This document shows positions 15,503 through 26,495 of a stretch of 26,642 nucleotides of DNA, piece after piece. The notes beneath the pieces were generated by a model. That model had not been told where the DNA came from, made no database searches, and was given only the letters and a program-made list of their open reading frames with translations. The number at the start of each line of letters is the position of its first letter. Within the stretch, counting starts at the first letter, position 1. The position numbers and the translations under genes are program-made. The stretch is taken from assembly GCF_946481715.1 (NCBI RefSeq), contig NZ_CAMLOV010000066.1, positions 1 through 26,642 on the forward strand, in the 5' to 3' direction. The DNA comes from an uncultured Mucilaginibacter sp. (GTDB taxonomy: Bacteria > Bacteroidota > Bacteroidia > Sphingobacteriales > Sphingobacteriaceae).

Positions 15503-15529
15503 AAAAAAAGCCCCTTTTTCAAGGGGCTT
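15503..15529 (-). terminator. Intrinsic terminator of the RND efflux operon
   Basis: AAGCCCCTT (15508-15516) pairs with AAGGGGCTT (15521-15529) across a TTTC loop. Read on the minus strand, the hairpin is followed by a T-tract (A run at 15503-15509 on plus). It lies 10 bases after the pump gene stop. Confidence 0.9.
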
Positions 15530-15538
15530 AGGTGTTAC

Positions 15539-18500
15539 TTATGCTTCTGGGTCTATTTCGGAATCCGGATTATAATTCTTCTCCAATTCGGCCAGTTTAT
15601 CTTTGCCGTACGCAAACTTAGTGATGATGTAAAATAATACGGGCACTATAAATATGGCCAGCGATGTTGCGGCAAGCATACCGCCAAATACCGTAAAGCC
15701 AATTGTTTTACGTGCTTCGGCACCAGCACCGGATGCAAACAGTAATGGTAATACACCTAATATAAATGCCATCGAGGTCATAATGATGGGGCGCAAACGC
15801 AGCCTTACGGCTTCCAGGGTTGCTTTTTCCAACTCCATTCCCCTATCCACGCGCTCTTTTGCAAACTCTACAATCAGGATGGCATTCTTGGCGGCCAAAC
15901 CTATCAGCGTTATTAACCCTATCTGGGCATAAACATTATTGGTTAAGCTGTCTTTAAAAGTTAAAAACAATATTGCCCCGAATGCCCCGAGCGGTACTGC
16001 CAGCAATACCGAAAACGGCACAGACCAACTTTCATACAAAGCAGCTAAAAACAGGAACACAAAACCTATTGATAAGGCAAATATGTAAATGGTTTTAGAA
16101 CCGGATAACAACTCCTCGCGGCTTAAGCCCGAGAATTCGTAGCCATAACCCTGTGGCAGGGTTTCAGCAGCAACCTCCTGCAAAGCCTTAATAGCGTCGC
16201 CGCTGCTATAGCCGGGTTTGGTGGCACCGTTTATCTCCGCCGAGCGGAAAAGGTTGTAGTGTGATATTAACGGCGCATTCTCGATAACTTTATATGATGT
16301 TAGTGTACTAAGCGGAACCATACCGCCGGATGAGTTGCGCACAAAATACTGCCCGATGTTTTGAATGTTGGTACGGTAATTTGTATCAGCCTGGGTAACT
16401 ACCCTAAAATTTCGCCCATAAATAGTAAAGTCGTTTACATAAGCGCTCCCCATATAGGTTTGCAGGGCATTATTCACGTCGGAGATTTGCACACCCAATT
16501 TTTTGGCTTTTTCCCTATCAATAGTTAACTGGTAAGCTGGTGTATGCGCACCAAAGAACGAGAAGGCCCTTGCAATTTCGGGGCGTTTATTAACTGCGCC
16601 CACAAAGTTGTTCAGCACTTTTTCGAAGTTTTTGATGTCGCCACCCGCTTCTTTCTCCTGCAATATGAACGAAAAACCGCCTGTATTACCTAAGCCGGGG
16701 ATGGCCGGCGGAGATATAACCACCACGTTGGCTTCTTTAAATCTCGCTAACTTTTTGGTTATTGTAGCAATAACCCCTTGTAACTGGTCTTGTTTTTCTT
16801 CACGCTTTTCCCATGGTTTCAACTGCACAAATATTGTTGCACTGTTAGATTTGGTAGCAAAGTTAACCGCATTTAAACCACCCAATGCGGCATAATGGTT
16901 AATAGCGGGTACACTATCCAGCACACTCATCATCTCGTGCAGTACTGCAACCGTACGCTCGGTTGATGAGCCTTCCGGTAAATCGTAAGTTACATATACA
17001 CGCCCTTCATCTTCTAAAGGTATAAAACCCGAAGGTTTGCTCTTGAATAAGTAAATTGTACCTACCACAATACAAACAAGAATAATAACTACAAATTTGG
17101 AGTGTTTAATACCCCTATCCACCGTATTGCGGTATCTACCGGTAACCCTGTCAAACCATTGGTTGAAAAGGAAAAACCAGTGATTTAAGCCGCCTGATTT
17201 CTGGTCGATCTTATGCGGTCGTAATAATATGGTGCACAAGGCCGGGGTAAGCGATAGCGCCACAAATGCAGATATCAATACCGATATGGCAATAGTGATA
17301 GCAAACTGCTGGTAAAGCCGCCCTACTATGCCGGGCACAAAACCAACCGGAACAAATACCGCTGCCAATATCAGCGCGATGGCTATAACCGGGGCCGATA
17401 TATCTTTCATGGCGTGCTTGGTTGCCTCCTGCGGGCTCATCCCCTTCTCGTCCATATAATGCTGCACTGCCTCTACCACCACAATAGCGTCATCTACCAC
17501 TATACCAATCGCCAACACGAAACCAAACAATGTAAGCGTATTGATGGTAAAATGCAGTGGTATAAAAAAGATGAACGTGCCAACAATTGATACAGGGATA
17601 GCAAGTACTGGAATAAGTGTAGTGCGCCAGTTTTGCAGAAACAAGAACACCACAATAATTACCAGCACAAGTGCAATAACCAGTGTTTCTATTACCTCCT
17701 TAAGCGAAACTTTTACTACCGTAACCGACTCGAACGGAACCACAAAATCAATATCCTTAGGAAACGATTTTTTCAGCTCCGTCATAGTAGCTACTACATT
17801 GTCGGCAGTTTCTATTGCGTTACTGCCGGGTGCCTGGTAAATAAGCAGGTATGATGCTCTTTTACCATCAACAAATGAGTTACCTGCGTAATTGAATTTA
17901 CCCAATTCTACACGTGCAATATCTTTTAAATGAACAACCGAACCTGTACCCGGTTGCGTTTTCACTACAATGTTTTCAAACTCCGCTATGCTGGTTAAGC
18001 GGCCTTTTACCAATACGGTATACTCAAAGGTTTGCCCCTTCATTTGTGGGGTAGAACCTACTGTACCAGCAGCAACCTGCGCATTTTGTTCCTGGAGGGA
18101 GGAGGTAACATCGGCTGCGGTCATGTTCAGCGCGGCCAGTTTATCGGGCTTTAGCCAAATACGCATACTAAAATCATCGGCGCGTGTAAACACATCGCCT
18201 ACGCCTTTGGTACGCAACAAGGCATCTTTTATAAATACGTTGGTGTAGTTATCAACAAAAGTTACATCATGGCTTGCATTTGGGGAGAACATTGCAACAA
18301 GCATCAAAATACTCGGGTTACGTTTACGCACTATCAACCCAAGGCGCTGTACCTCTTGCGGCAGGCTTGGCTGGGCAATACCAACGCGGTTCTGCACATC
18401 AAGCGCAGCGTTATTAATATCAGTACCTACCTCAAAGTTAACCGTCATACTCATGGCTCCGTTACCTGTACTGTTGCTTTGCAGGTAAGTCATGCCAGGT

Positions 18501-18718
18501 GTACCGTTCACCTGCACCTCCACCGGGGTGGCTACGGTTTGCTCAACCGTTAACGCATCAGCGCCAATATAGTTGCCGGTAACCTGTACCGTTGGCGGTG
18601 TAATTTCGGGGTACTGCCCTATCGGCAGGCTCATCATCGAAAGGACTCCCACTATTACAATCACCAATGATATTACAATGGCGGTTACGGGGCGTTTAAT
18701 AAAAACATCTGCGATCAT
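15539..18718 (-). CDS. RND efflux pump inner-membrane transporter (AcrB/MexB-like, HAE-1 family)
   Basis: The 1059-residue proton-driven multidrug exporter has the full RND layout: TM1 at residues 10-28, a large periplasmic domain, TM2-7, a second periplasmic domain, then TM8-12. Proton-relay residues are present: the Asp pair in GIVVDDAIVVVEAV on TM4 and the Lys in GLAAKNAILIVEFAKER on TM10. Other hallmarks are DVFIKRPVTAIVISLVI at the N-terminus, GQYPEITPPTVQV, ALSLTPALC and FIPLEDEGRVYVTYDLPEGSS. Length matches HAE-1 pumps. It is the last gene of a minus-strand operon after the TolC-like and adaptor genes (59-base gap) and is followed by a terminator. Substrate range cannot be inferred. 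No regulator gene lies beside the operon. Confidence 0.96.
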   Translation of the reverse strand: MIADVFIKRPVTAIVISLVIVIVGVLSMMSLPIGQYPEITPPTVQVTGNYIGADALTVEQTVATPVEVQVNGTPGMTYLQSNSTGNGAMSMTVNFEVGTDINNAALDVQNRVGIAQPSLPQEVQRLGLIVRKRNPSILMLVAMFSPNASHDVTFVDNYTNVFIKDALLRTKGVGDVFTRADDFSMRIWLKPDKLAALNMTAADVTSSLQEQNAQVAAGTVGSTPQMKGQTFEYTVLVKGRLTSIAEFENIVVKTQPGTGSVVHLKDIARVELGKFNYAGNSFVDGKRASYLLIYQAPGSNAIETADNVVATMTELKKSFPKDIDFVVPFESVTVVKVSLKEVIETLVIALVLVIIVVFLFLQNWRTTLIPVLAIPVSIVGTFIFFIPLHFTINTLTLFGFVLAIGIVVDDAIVVVEAVQHYMDEKGMSPQEATKHAMKDISAPVIAIALILAAVFVPVGFVPGIVGRLYQQFAITIAISVLISAFVALSLTPALCTILLRPHKIDQKSGGLNHWFFLFNQWFDRVTGRYRNTVDRGIKHSKFVVIILVCIVVGTIYLFKSKPSGFIPLEDEGRVYVTYDLPEGSSTERTVAVLHEMMSVLDSVPAINHYAALGGLNAVNFATKSNSATIFVQLKPWEKREEKQDQLQGVIATITKKLARFKEANVVVISPPAIPGLGNTGGFSFILQEKEAGGDIKNFEKVLNNFVGAVNKRPEIARAFSFFGAHTPAYQLTIDREKAKKLGVQISDVNNALQTYMGSAYVNDFTIYGRNFRVVTQADTNYRTNIQNIGQYFVRNSSGGMVPLSTLTSYKVIENAPLISHYNLFRSAEINGATKPGYSSGDAIKALQEVAAETLPQGYGYEFSGLSREELLSGSKTIYIFALSIGFVFLFLAALYESWSVPFSVLLAVPLGAFGAILFLTFKDSLTNNVYAQIGLITLIGLAAKNAILIVEFAKERVDRGMELEKATLEAVRLRLRPIIMTSMAFILGVLPLLFASGAGAEARKTIGFTVFGGMLAATSLAIFIVPVLFYIITKFAYGKDKLAELEKNYNPDSEIDPEA

Positions 18719-18777
18719 TCTTTATTTCTTTAGCTTAAAAAAATCAGGACGAATCCCTTATTTGCTTTAAGTATCAA

Positions 18778-19962
18778 TTACTTTTTTGGTGCAGCACCAG
18801 GTGCTGCCGGCGGCGGGCCTAATGTTACTTTACCCCCATCCCTTAATCGCTGGAAACCTTCGGTTATCACATGGTCGCCGGCTTTTAGTCCTTCCATCAC
18901 TACAACATTACTTTGTATACGCGGGCCTAATTTCACCTTCTGCTGGCGCGCAATGGTATCGCGCCTGTCCTTTACAGTCTTATCTTCCGCCGTATCTTTA
19001 AAGGTTGTATCGCGGGTGGTAAACACAAAAAATTCGCCCATTTGCTCGGTAACGGCTTTATAAGGAATTTGCACACGTTCGCCCGAATTATCGTTAAGCA
19101 CTTGTAAAACACAGCTCATCCCGTCTTTCAACAAATCTTGCTCATTAGCAAACTGTATCCTCACCTTAATACTACCGGTCTGGTTGTTAACACCTCTGTC
19201 AATAGCAAATACTTTCCCGTTCTTGTTATAAGTAGTACCGTCTGATAGCTGAAGTTTAAAGGTAGTATCTGCACTGTGTTGCTGTAATTTGTAAAAACGA
19301 CTAATATCCTGCTCGTTTATTACCACATCCACACCAATTGGGTTACCTGTTGATATGGTATTCAACAAAGTTGTACCCGGCGACACCTGTGCCCCCAATT
19401 TCACCTGCGAAATACCAATGCGCCCTGTAAACGGTGCCCTGATAGTGGCGAAGGATAGATCAGTAGCTGCCGAAGACAACTGCGCTTGTGCCACTGCAAC
19501 CTGACTTTGCGCAGTTTCAAAGGCGGCGGTTGCCTGGTCTACCGTTTGGCGGGCTACAGCATCGTTCTTCAACAGCATGTTATACCTGTCTATATCTTTT
19601 TGTGCTTTGCCTAAATTGGCTTTTGCGCTCAACACATTAGCTCTTGCCTGCTCATACGCCGCCACATATTTGCGGCGGTCTATCTCATACAGGGGCGCAC
19701 CTTTGGTAACCACATCGCCTTCTTTAAAAAACATGCCGGTTACATAGCCCGCAACCTGGCTGCGCAGTTCCACCGTATTTAAGGAGACCACAACACCCTG
19801 GTATTTATCGTAATACAACGCTTCTGCTTTTTGCGCTTCAACCACGTTTACCGGGGTTGCAGGCGTGGCAGCAGCACCCGCGCTTTTGTTATCGGTACCA
19901 TGACATGCGCCAAGTGCTAAGATGCCGGCGGCGGCGATAAAGGAAATATATCTGTTCTTCAT
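18778..19962 (-). CDS. RND efflux periplasmic adaptor (AcrA/MexA-like membrane fusion lipoprotein)
   Basis: This 394-residue membrane fusion protein links the pump to the outer-membrane channel. Its lipoprotein signal is MKNRYISFIAAAGILALGAC (lipobox LGAC, C20). The first lipoyl half contains VVSLNTVELRSQVAGYVTGMFFKEGDVVTKGAPLYEID. A coiled-coil hairpin follows (about residues 95-165, Ala/Gln-rich), then the second lipoyl half, with RAPFTGRIGISQVKLGAQVSPGTTLL, a beta-barrel, and a membrane-proximal domain ending EGLKAGDHVITEGFQRLRDG. The tail is Pro/Ala-rich. It starts nine bases after the TolC-like gene stop, so it is cotranscribed with it. Length and domains are standard. Confidence 0.95.
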   Translation of the reverse strand: MKNRYISFIAAAGILALGACHGTDNKSAGAAATPATPVNVVEAQKAEALYYDKYQGVVVSLNTVELRSQVAGYVTGMFFKEGDVVTKGAPLYEIDRRKYVAAYEQARANVLSAKANLGKAQKDIDRYNMLLKNDAVARQTVDQATAAFETAQSQVAVAQAQLSSAATDLSFATIRAPFTGRIGISQVKLGAQVSPGTTLLNTISTGNPIGVDVVINEQDISRFYKLQQHSADTTFKLQLSDGTTYNKNGKVFAIDRGVNNQTGSIKVRIQFANEQDLLKDGMSCVLQVLNDNSGERVQIPYKAVTEQMGEFFVFTTRDTTFKDTAEDKTVKDRRDTIARQQKVKLGPRIQSNVVVMEGLKAGDHVITEGFQRLRDGGKVTLGPPPAAPGAAPKK

Positions 19963-19971
19963 ATTCTTTAT

Positions 19972-21309
19972 TTATTCGGCCCTCAAAGTGCCTAAAGCAC
20001 GTTGCAGGTCTATTTTGCTTGATAATAGTTGAAATAAGGCGTTATAATAGTTCAGCTCAGCGGTTCGCAGGTCGGCTTGCGATACAATCACATCCAGGTA
20101 GGTTTTTATGCCCTCCCGGTATTGCAATTCAACCACTTTATATACATCCTTGGCCAACAGTACGTTCTCGCTCAACAATTGCCAGTTGGTAAAATTGCTT
20201 TTATAGCTTGCCAATGCCTGCACGTATTCGGTATTAATAGCATTGCGCGTATTCTCGATGGCAAGGTCGGTGCGTTGTACCTGAAGGCGGGCTTTTGCCA
20301 GATTTTGCAAACGCCTCGTCCCGGTAAATATCGGGAACGTCAAGCTCAGCCCGACATAGGACGTTGGGTAACCGGTATTATATAACTTGCTAAAGCTATC
20401 GTTAAAATAAGCGAGGCTGTACCCTGCATTTGCGGATAACGACGGCAAAAAGCCCCATTTATAATAAGATACGTTAAGGTTTTGAAGGTTTTTAGACGTT
20501 TCCAGCAAACGGAACTCGATGCGGTTGCTGTAATTGATAACTTCATTAGTGTCTATAAACGCGTCCGTTTGCAGCGCGGTAGAATCATATGCAAGCACCA
20601 GCTTTTTATCGGGGTTATAACCCATTGCCTGTTTAAGGTACGCTGTTTTGCTTTTTATCGCTTCCTGCGTTTGTTTTAACGAAGCCAGCGCATTATTTAG
20701 CGATATGGTGGCCTGTTTGTAATCGGTTTTATCAACCACGCCCGCATCGTAGCGCGAACGGGCGTCCTTTAAGCTGCGGCGTAACCTCACGATGTCTTCC
20801 TGTATAATATCAAGCTGGCGCTGCGATAAAAGAACATCGTAGAATGCCTTGCTCACGTCCGATGCCAGGTCGATTTTATTGCTTTCGGTGTTTTCTTTAT
20901 AATACAGCCTCGAATATTTAGATGCTTTTGATGCCAGTACAACGTCATTATTATAAAGTGCCTGGCTGGCAGTTAAACCAAGGGTTGATACATTATGGGC
21001 AATGGCAAAATTTTGCTGGCCGCTACCAGCGCCTGCAGCGGCACCTGTTGGGCGCTGAAAATAGTGCTGTACGCTATTACTGCTATTTACCTGTGGCAAC
21101 CATGCAGATAGTCCGATATTAATATCCCGCTCATTAATTTGTTCATCAATATATGCCTGTTTTAATATAGGCTGATTTTTTAGCGCAAAATCAACGCTTT
21201 GCTTTAAAGTAAACGCAGCCGAACCTGTATCGGCCGATGTTTGCGCAAATAATAGAATCGGAAAAAAAAGTAGTATATTAGTAATATATAAGCCGAAGAA
21301 TTTTTTCAT
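19972..21309 (-). CDS. TolC-family outer-membrane efflux protein
   Basis: The 445-residue outer-membrane channel component has a signal peptide (MKKFFGLYITNILLFFPILLFA, cleavage before Q23). Two internally repeated OEP halves follow, each with long alpha-helices separated by beta-strands. Characteristic segments are FTLKQSVDFALKNQPILKQAYID at the start of half one, SRYDAGVVDKTDYKQATISLNNA, SLSANAGYSLAYF and VGLSLTFPIFTGTRR in the barrel strands, and LQYREGIKTYLDVIVSQADLRTAELNYYNALFQLLSSKIDLQRALG at the end. It is the first gene of the operon, ahead of adaptor and pump. In many related operons the outer-membrane gene comes last, so this order is somewhat less usual. The promoter must lie in the 340-base gap shared with the divergent sphingolipid locus. 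Confidence 0.94.
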   Translation of the reverse strand: MKKFFGLYITNILLFFPILLFAQTSADTGSAAFTLKQSVDFALKNQPILKQAYIDEQINERDINIGLSAWLPQVNSSNSVQHYFQRPTGAAAGAGSGQQNFAIAHNVSTLGLTASQALYNNDVVLASKASKYSRLYYKENTESNKIDLASDVSKAFYDVLLSQRQLDIIQEDIVRLRRSLKDARSRYDAGVVDKTDYKQATISLNNALASLKQTQEAIKSKTAYLKQAMGYNPDKKLVLAYDSTALQTDAFIDTNEVINYSNRIEFRLLETSKNLQNLNVSYYKWGFLPSLSANAGYSLAYFNDSFSKLYNTGYPTSYVGLSLTFPIFTGTRRLQNLAKARLQVQRTDLAIENTRNAINTEYVQALASYKSNFTNWQLLSENVLLAKDVYKVVELQYREGIKTYLDVIVSQADLRTAELNYYNALFQLLSSKIDLQRALGTLRAE

Positions 21310-21649
21310 ATGAATTGTGAAACGATGTAAAAACTAAACCCGGAGCATAAAGGATTCGGTTAGTGATATCTGAAGTAGGGGTATGCGAAGATGATATTTT
21401 AATAAAAGAATAAAAAATCGGCAACAGAAATTTTACGCAATTAAGATAATTCCCGCAGTAATTAGGCTAATTTTCGATTTTTTATTACAAATTTCAAAAT
21501 CGTGACATTGTTTAAATAAAATTTTAATTAATTTGCCTTACGATTGTAAATTGTGCTTTATTAAGAAACTGTGAAAAAATTTACATTTTCGATGCAGGAG
21601 ATAAGTATATTCATGGTATTTTTACAAAAAATTTAAGAAGTGTTAATAA
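21310..21649. promoter_or_regulatory. Divergent promoter region between efflux and sphingolipid loci
   Basis: This 340-base, very AT-rich spacer drives two oppositely oriented operons. For the plus strand, TTG at 21508-21510 and TTAATTTG at 21528-21535 (one mismatch to TAnnTTTG) form a candidate promoter for the serine palmitoyltransferase gene, giving a leader of about 110 nt. I found no clear -7 element for the minus strand and no obvious operator palindrome. Confidence 0.35.
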
Positions 21650-22873
<1,224 letters not shown>

Positions 22874-22959
22874 TTCATTAACTATTATTATAAACACATA
22901 ACGCCGATTCATTTGCCCCCAAGCATTTGTATCGGCATTTATTTTTAAGCCCTCTAAAA

Positions 22960-24078
22960 ATGAAAAATATAGTTTCGGTTAAATCAAAAAAAGAACTCGC
23001 ATCTTTTATTGATTTCCCGCATGAGTTGTATAAGAACGACCCATACTACGTACCGGAATTATTTATTGCACAAAGGGATATTTTAACCACCCACCCCTTT
23101 CACAAGCATTCATCATTACAAACCTTTTTAGCTTACGATGGCGATAAGATAGTTGGGCGTATAGCGGCCATTCAAAATAACAACCACAACAAATTCAATA
23201 ACACCAACGACGGTTTTTTTGGTTTTTTTGAGTGTGTAAATGACCAGGAGGTTGCTAATCTTTTATTAGAGACTGCTGTAAAATGGCTAAAAGAAAAAGG
23301 CGCGGAAACTATCGTTGGCCCGGTAAACCCGTCAACTAATGAAACCTGCGGGCTTTTGGTTAAAGGGTTTGATAGTTCGCCCGTGGTAATGATGACTTAC
23401 AATCCGGAGTACTACATTACCTTATTGGAGAACTTTGGCTTTAAAAAGCAAACAGACCTATTAGCATGGCATTGGGACGGTCAAAACTACAACGACAAAT
23501 CGTTACAGATGCTGGACAGGCTGCAGGAACGCTTAACACGCAACAGTGGCATTACCATCCGTAAAATAAACTTAAAGAATTTTAAGGCAGAAGCAGATGC
23601 CCTGCGCGAAGTTTATAATAAGGCATGGGATAAAAACCTTGGTTTTTTCCCGATGACTAACGACGAGTTTGATTATACCGCAAAGGACTTGAAAATGATC
23701 CTCGACCCGGATTTTGCTTTGGTTGCCGAACAAAACGGCAAAATTGTTGGCTTTGGCGTGGCCATACCAGATATTAACCAAATACTAAAAACCATTAAAA
23801 AAGGGCGCTTATTGCCAACAGGCATATTTAAACTGTTGCTTAATAAAAGCAAAATAACGGGTATACGTATTATGTTGCTGGGCGTAATTGATGGTTACCG
23901 CAAAATGGGTATAGAGGCTTGCTTATACGGCAGTATAATAAAAGAATACAGGCGCAAAGGCTTAAAATATGCCGAAGCATCATGGACTTTAGAGAAAAAT
24001 GACATGGTGAACCGCGCTATTGAAGCCATTGGCGGCGATCAGTACAAAACGTATAGGATATACGAGAAAGCGTTATGA
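22960..24078 (+). CDS. GNAT-fold acyltransferase, candidate bacterial ceramide synthase (bCerS)
   Basis: From ATG 22960 (an earlier TTG at 22927 adds 11 unlikely residues) the protein is 372 residues, soluble, with no signal peptide. It looks like a double GNAT-fold protein. The first half has FLAYDGDKIVGRIAAI and the strongly conserved-looking IVGPVNPSTNETCGLLVKGFDSSPVVMMTYNPEYY. The second half has FALVAEQNGKIVGFGVAIPD and IDGYRKMGIEACLYGSIIKEYRRKGLKYAEASW. As I recall, the bacterial ceramide synthase described in Caulobacter is an acyl-CoA-dependent member of this superfamily, encoded near serine palmitoyltransferase. Position directly after spt and a four-base overlap (ATGA) with the next gene support N-acylation of a sphingoid base. 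The precise assignment is inference. Confidence 0.72.
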   Translation: MKNIVSVKSKKELASFIDFPHELYKNDPYYVPELFIAQRDILTTHPFHKHSSLQTFLAYDGDKIVGRIAAIQNNNHNKFNNTNDGFFGFFECVNDQEVANLLLETAVKWLKEKGAETIVGPVNPSTNETCGLLVKGFDSSPVVMMTYNPEYYITLLENFGFKKQTDLLAWHWDGQNYNDKSLQMLDRLQERLTRNSGITIRKINLKNFKAEADALREVYNKAWDKNLGFFPMTNDEFDYTAKDLKMILDPDFALVAEQNGKIVGFGVAIPDINQILKTIKKGRLLPTGIFKLLLNKSKITGIRIMLLGVIDGYRKMGIEACLYGSIIKEYRRKGLKYAEASWTLEKNDMVNRAIEAIGGDQYKTYRIYEKAL

Positions 24079-25055
24079 AGGAACGGGTTTTAATAACCGG
24101 TGCCAGCGGGTTTGTAGGGTATCATTTAATTGAAGAAGCACTTAAAAATAATTTTGAAGTTTATGCCGCTATACGTAAAAGCAGCGGCGTTAGCCATTTA
24201 AAGAAATTTAATATCCAATACACTCACCTTAAATTTAATGATGTTGCATCATTAACGCAGGAGATACAAGAAAAACGGTATGATTATATCATACATGCAG
24301 CAGGCGTGGTTGCGGCACGTTCTCAAAAAGAATTTAGGGTTGTAAATGTTGAGTTTACACAAAACCTTGCCAGGGCAGCTGGCGAAAGTGGTGTTAAAAA
24401 AATTGTGTTTATCAGCAGCCTCGCGGCTTTAGGGCCGTTAAAAACGTTAAATGGTACCATTACCGAGACTACGCATGCTACGCCAATTACAGCATACGGC
24501 AAAAGCAAACTACTTGCCGAACAAAAAGTGGCTGCACAACTTGCCTTAAACTATACTATATTGCGCCCAACAGCGGTTTACGGCCCGCGCGATGGCCGGC
24601 TATTTATTTTTATAAAACAAATAGCAAAAGGGCTTGAACCCTATGTTGGCAATATCGAACAAAAACTTAGTTTTGTGTACGCTAAGGATTTGGCTTCGGT
24701 ATGCGTAAAAGCGTTGTATGCACCGCACAGAACCGCTTACAATATATCCGACGGTAATTTTTACGGGAGGTTTGAATTGGCCGATGCCGCTAAGGAAATT
24801 TTAAAAGTGCGGACATTTAAATTTCATCTGCCTGTAAAGTTTGCGAAAATAGTTGCAGCGATGAAAGGAAAAATAAGTTCTTTGCGCGGCAAACCGCCAG
24901 TAATAAACCTGGATAAGATAGCTGAGTTAACTGCCACCAATTGGAATTGCAGCATAGAACACGCAAAGGCCGACCTGGGGTTTTACCCGAGTTACAATTT
25001 GCATGCAGGCATAGCCGAAACACTTGCCTGGTATAAAGAAAATAAATGGCTGTAG
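24075..25055 (+). CDS. NAD-dependent epimerase/dehydratase, candidate ceramide reductase (CerR-like)
   Basis: This 326-residue extended short-chain dehydrogenase has the Rossmann motif GASGFVGYH near the N-terminus (residues 8-16), VLITGASG as the first strand, YIIHAAGVV for the adenine side, the serine strand IVFISSLAALGP, and catalytic Tyr-x-x-x-Lys in ITAYGKSK. LRPTAVYGPRDGRLF and FVYAKDLASVC follow. Length and motifs match NAD-dependent epimerase/dehydratases. In Caulobacter and Bacteroides a member of this family, CerR, reduces the 3-keto group during bacterial ceramide synthesis. Overlap by four bases with the acyltransferase gene, and spt upstream, make the same role likely here. A different sugar-epimerase role cannot be excluded from sequence alone. 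A 102-base gap precedes the next gene. Confidence 0.82.
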   Translation: MKERVLITGASGFVGYHLIEEALKNNFEVYAAIRKSSGVSHLKKFNIQYTHLKFNDVASLTQEIQEKRYDYIIHAAGVVAARSQKEFRVVNVEFTQNLARAAGESGVKKIVFISSLAALGPLKTLNGTITETTHATPITAYGKSKLLAEQKVAAQLALNYTILRPTAVYGPRDGRLFIFIKQIAKGLEPYVGNIEQKLSFVYAKDLASVCVKALYAPHRTAYNISDGNFYGRFELADAAKEILKVRTFKFHLPVKFAKIVAAMKGKISSLRGKPPVINLDKIAELTATNWNCSIEHAKADLGFYPSYNLHAGIAETLAWYKENKWL

Positions 25056-25157
25056 GCCTCTTATTTTATATTAGTAAACAATAAATGAAGGTGTTATGGA
25101 TCATCGCTTAACAAACCCATAGCAGCGTCATTGCCGATTTTAAAACAAATAATACAA

Positions 25158-26480
25158 ATGAAAATCAACATTAAACCGGCTACCGGCAAACTTGGCATTT
25201 TAATACCTGGTTTGGGTGCGGTAGCTACAACCCTTATTGCCGGCGTTGAAGCCGTTAAAAAAGGCATTTCTCAGCCAGTGGGCTCACTCACCCAAATGGG
25301 AAGCATCCGTTTAGGAAAAAGGACTGAAAACCGCCACCCAAAAGTTAAGGATTTTGTGCCTTTGGCTAAATTAGAGGACATTGTTTTTGGTGGTTGGGAC
25401 CTATATGAGGATAATGTTTACCAATCGGCTATGAATGCCAAGGTTTTGGAAGAATCGTTATTAAACCAGGTTAAAGAAGGTTTAGAGGCCATTAAGCCAA
25501 TGAAAGCCGCGTTTGATAAAAACTATGCAAAAAACCTTGATGGTACTTATGTAAAAACCGGTACCCGTTACGAGCTTGCACAGCAAGTAATGGACGATAT
25601 CAAAAACTTCCAGGCGGAAAATGGTTGCGACCGTGTAGTTTTAGTATGGTGTGGGTCTACCGAAGTTTACTTCGAAGGATCGGAGATACACGAAACCCTT
25701 GCTGCATTTGAACAAGCGCTGATAGATGATGATAAACGCATTGCCCCAAGTATGATCTATGCTTACGCAGCGTTAAAACTTGGCGTACCGTTTGCAAATG
25801 GTGCACCTAACTTAACCGTGGATATCCCGGCTATGATAGAACTGGCTAAATTAACCCAGACCCCTATTGCCGGTAAAGATTTTAAAACAGGCCAAACTTT
25901 AATGAAAACTGTATTGGCACCAGGCCTTGCAGCACGTAGTTTAGGTGTACATGGCTGGTTCTCTACCAACATTTTAGGTAACCGCGACGGCTTGGTGTTA
26001 GACGATCCGGATAACTTTAAAACTAAGGAAGTATCTAAACTTGGTGTATTGGAAGATATCCTGCGCCCCGAAGACAACCCGGAGCTTTATGGTGAGATTT
26101 TCCACAAAATACGCATCAACTACTACCCTCCGCATGGCGATAACAAAGAAAGCTGGGATAACATCGACATTTTTGGCTGGTTAGGTTACAAAATGCAGAT
26201 CAAGATCAACTTCCTTTGCCGCGATTCTATTTTGGCCGCCCCTATCGCTTTAGACCTTGCTTTGTTCTGCGATATGGCAAAACGTGCAAACATGAGCGGT
26301 ATACAGGAGTGGTTGTCGTTCTACTTAAAATCGCCGCAAACGGCGCCGGGTTTACATGCCGAGAACGATATTTTCAAACAATTAATTAAGCTGGAGAACA
26401 CCCTGCGTTACTTAATGGGCGAAGACTTGATCACCCACTTAGGCCTTGATTATTACGACGATATGTTTGCGGGAGCATAA
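25158..26480 (+). CDS. ino1: myo-Inositol-1-phosphate synthase
   Basis: This 440-residue NAD-dependent isomerase converts glucose-6-phosphate to 1L-myo-inositol-1-phosphate. Evidence is the N-terminal NAD-binding segment LGILIPGLGAVATTLIAGVEAVKKG, VVLVWCGSTEVYFEG, the active-site loop STNILGNRDGLVLDDP, and the C-terminal block SWDNIDIFGWLGYKMQIKINFLCRDSILAAPIALDLALF typical of the family. Length agrees with bacterial and archaeal enzymes. ATG 25158 is chosen because the upstream in-frame extension adds nine residues of no family character and the NAD strand begins soon after. It is the last gene of the sphingolipid cluster and ends at a strong terminator. Its placement suggests the inositol phosphate is destined for phosphatidylinositol or inositol-phosphate ceramides, which Sphingobacterium relatives are known to contain. 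Confidence 0.95.
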   Translation: MKINIKPATGKLGILIPGLGAVATTLIAGVEAVKKGISQPVGSLTQMGSIRLGKRTENRHPKVKDFVPLAKLEDIVFGGWDLYEDNVYQSAMNAKVLEESLLNQVKEGLEAIKPMKAAFDKNYAKNLDGTYVKTGTRYELAQQVMDDIKNFQAENGCDRVVLVWCGSTEVYFEGSEIHETLAAFEQALIDDDKRIAPSMIYAYAALKLGVPFANGAPNLTVDIPAMIELAKLTQTPIAGKDFKTGQTLMKTVLAPGLAARSLGVHGWFSTNILGNRDGLVLDDPDNFKTKEVSKLGVLEDILRPEDNPELYGEIFHKIRINYYPPHGDNKESWDNIDIFGWLGYKMQIKINFLCRDSILAAPIALDLALFCDMAKRANMSGIQEWLSFYLKSPQTAPGLHAENDIFKQLIKLENTLRYLMGEDLITHLGLDYYDDMFAGA

Positions 26481-26495
26481 CATCATCGTACCTTT

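Noticed and set aside
15392..15637. 81-residue plus-strand frame upstream of and antisense to the pump gene end
   Set aside because: It runs through the operon terminator (15503-15529) and the antisense of the pump coding sequence, with no family character.
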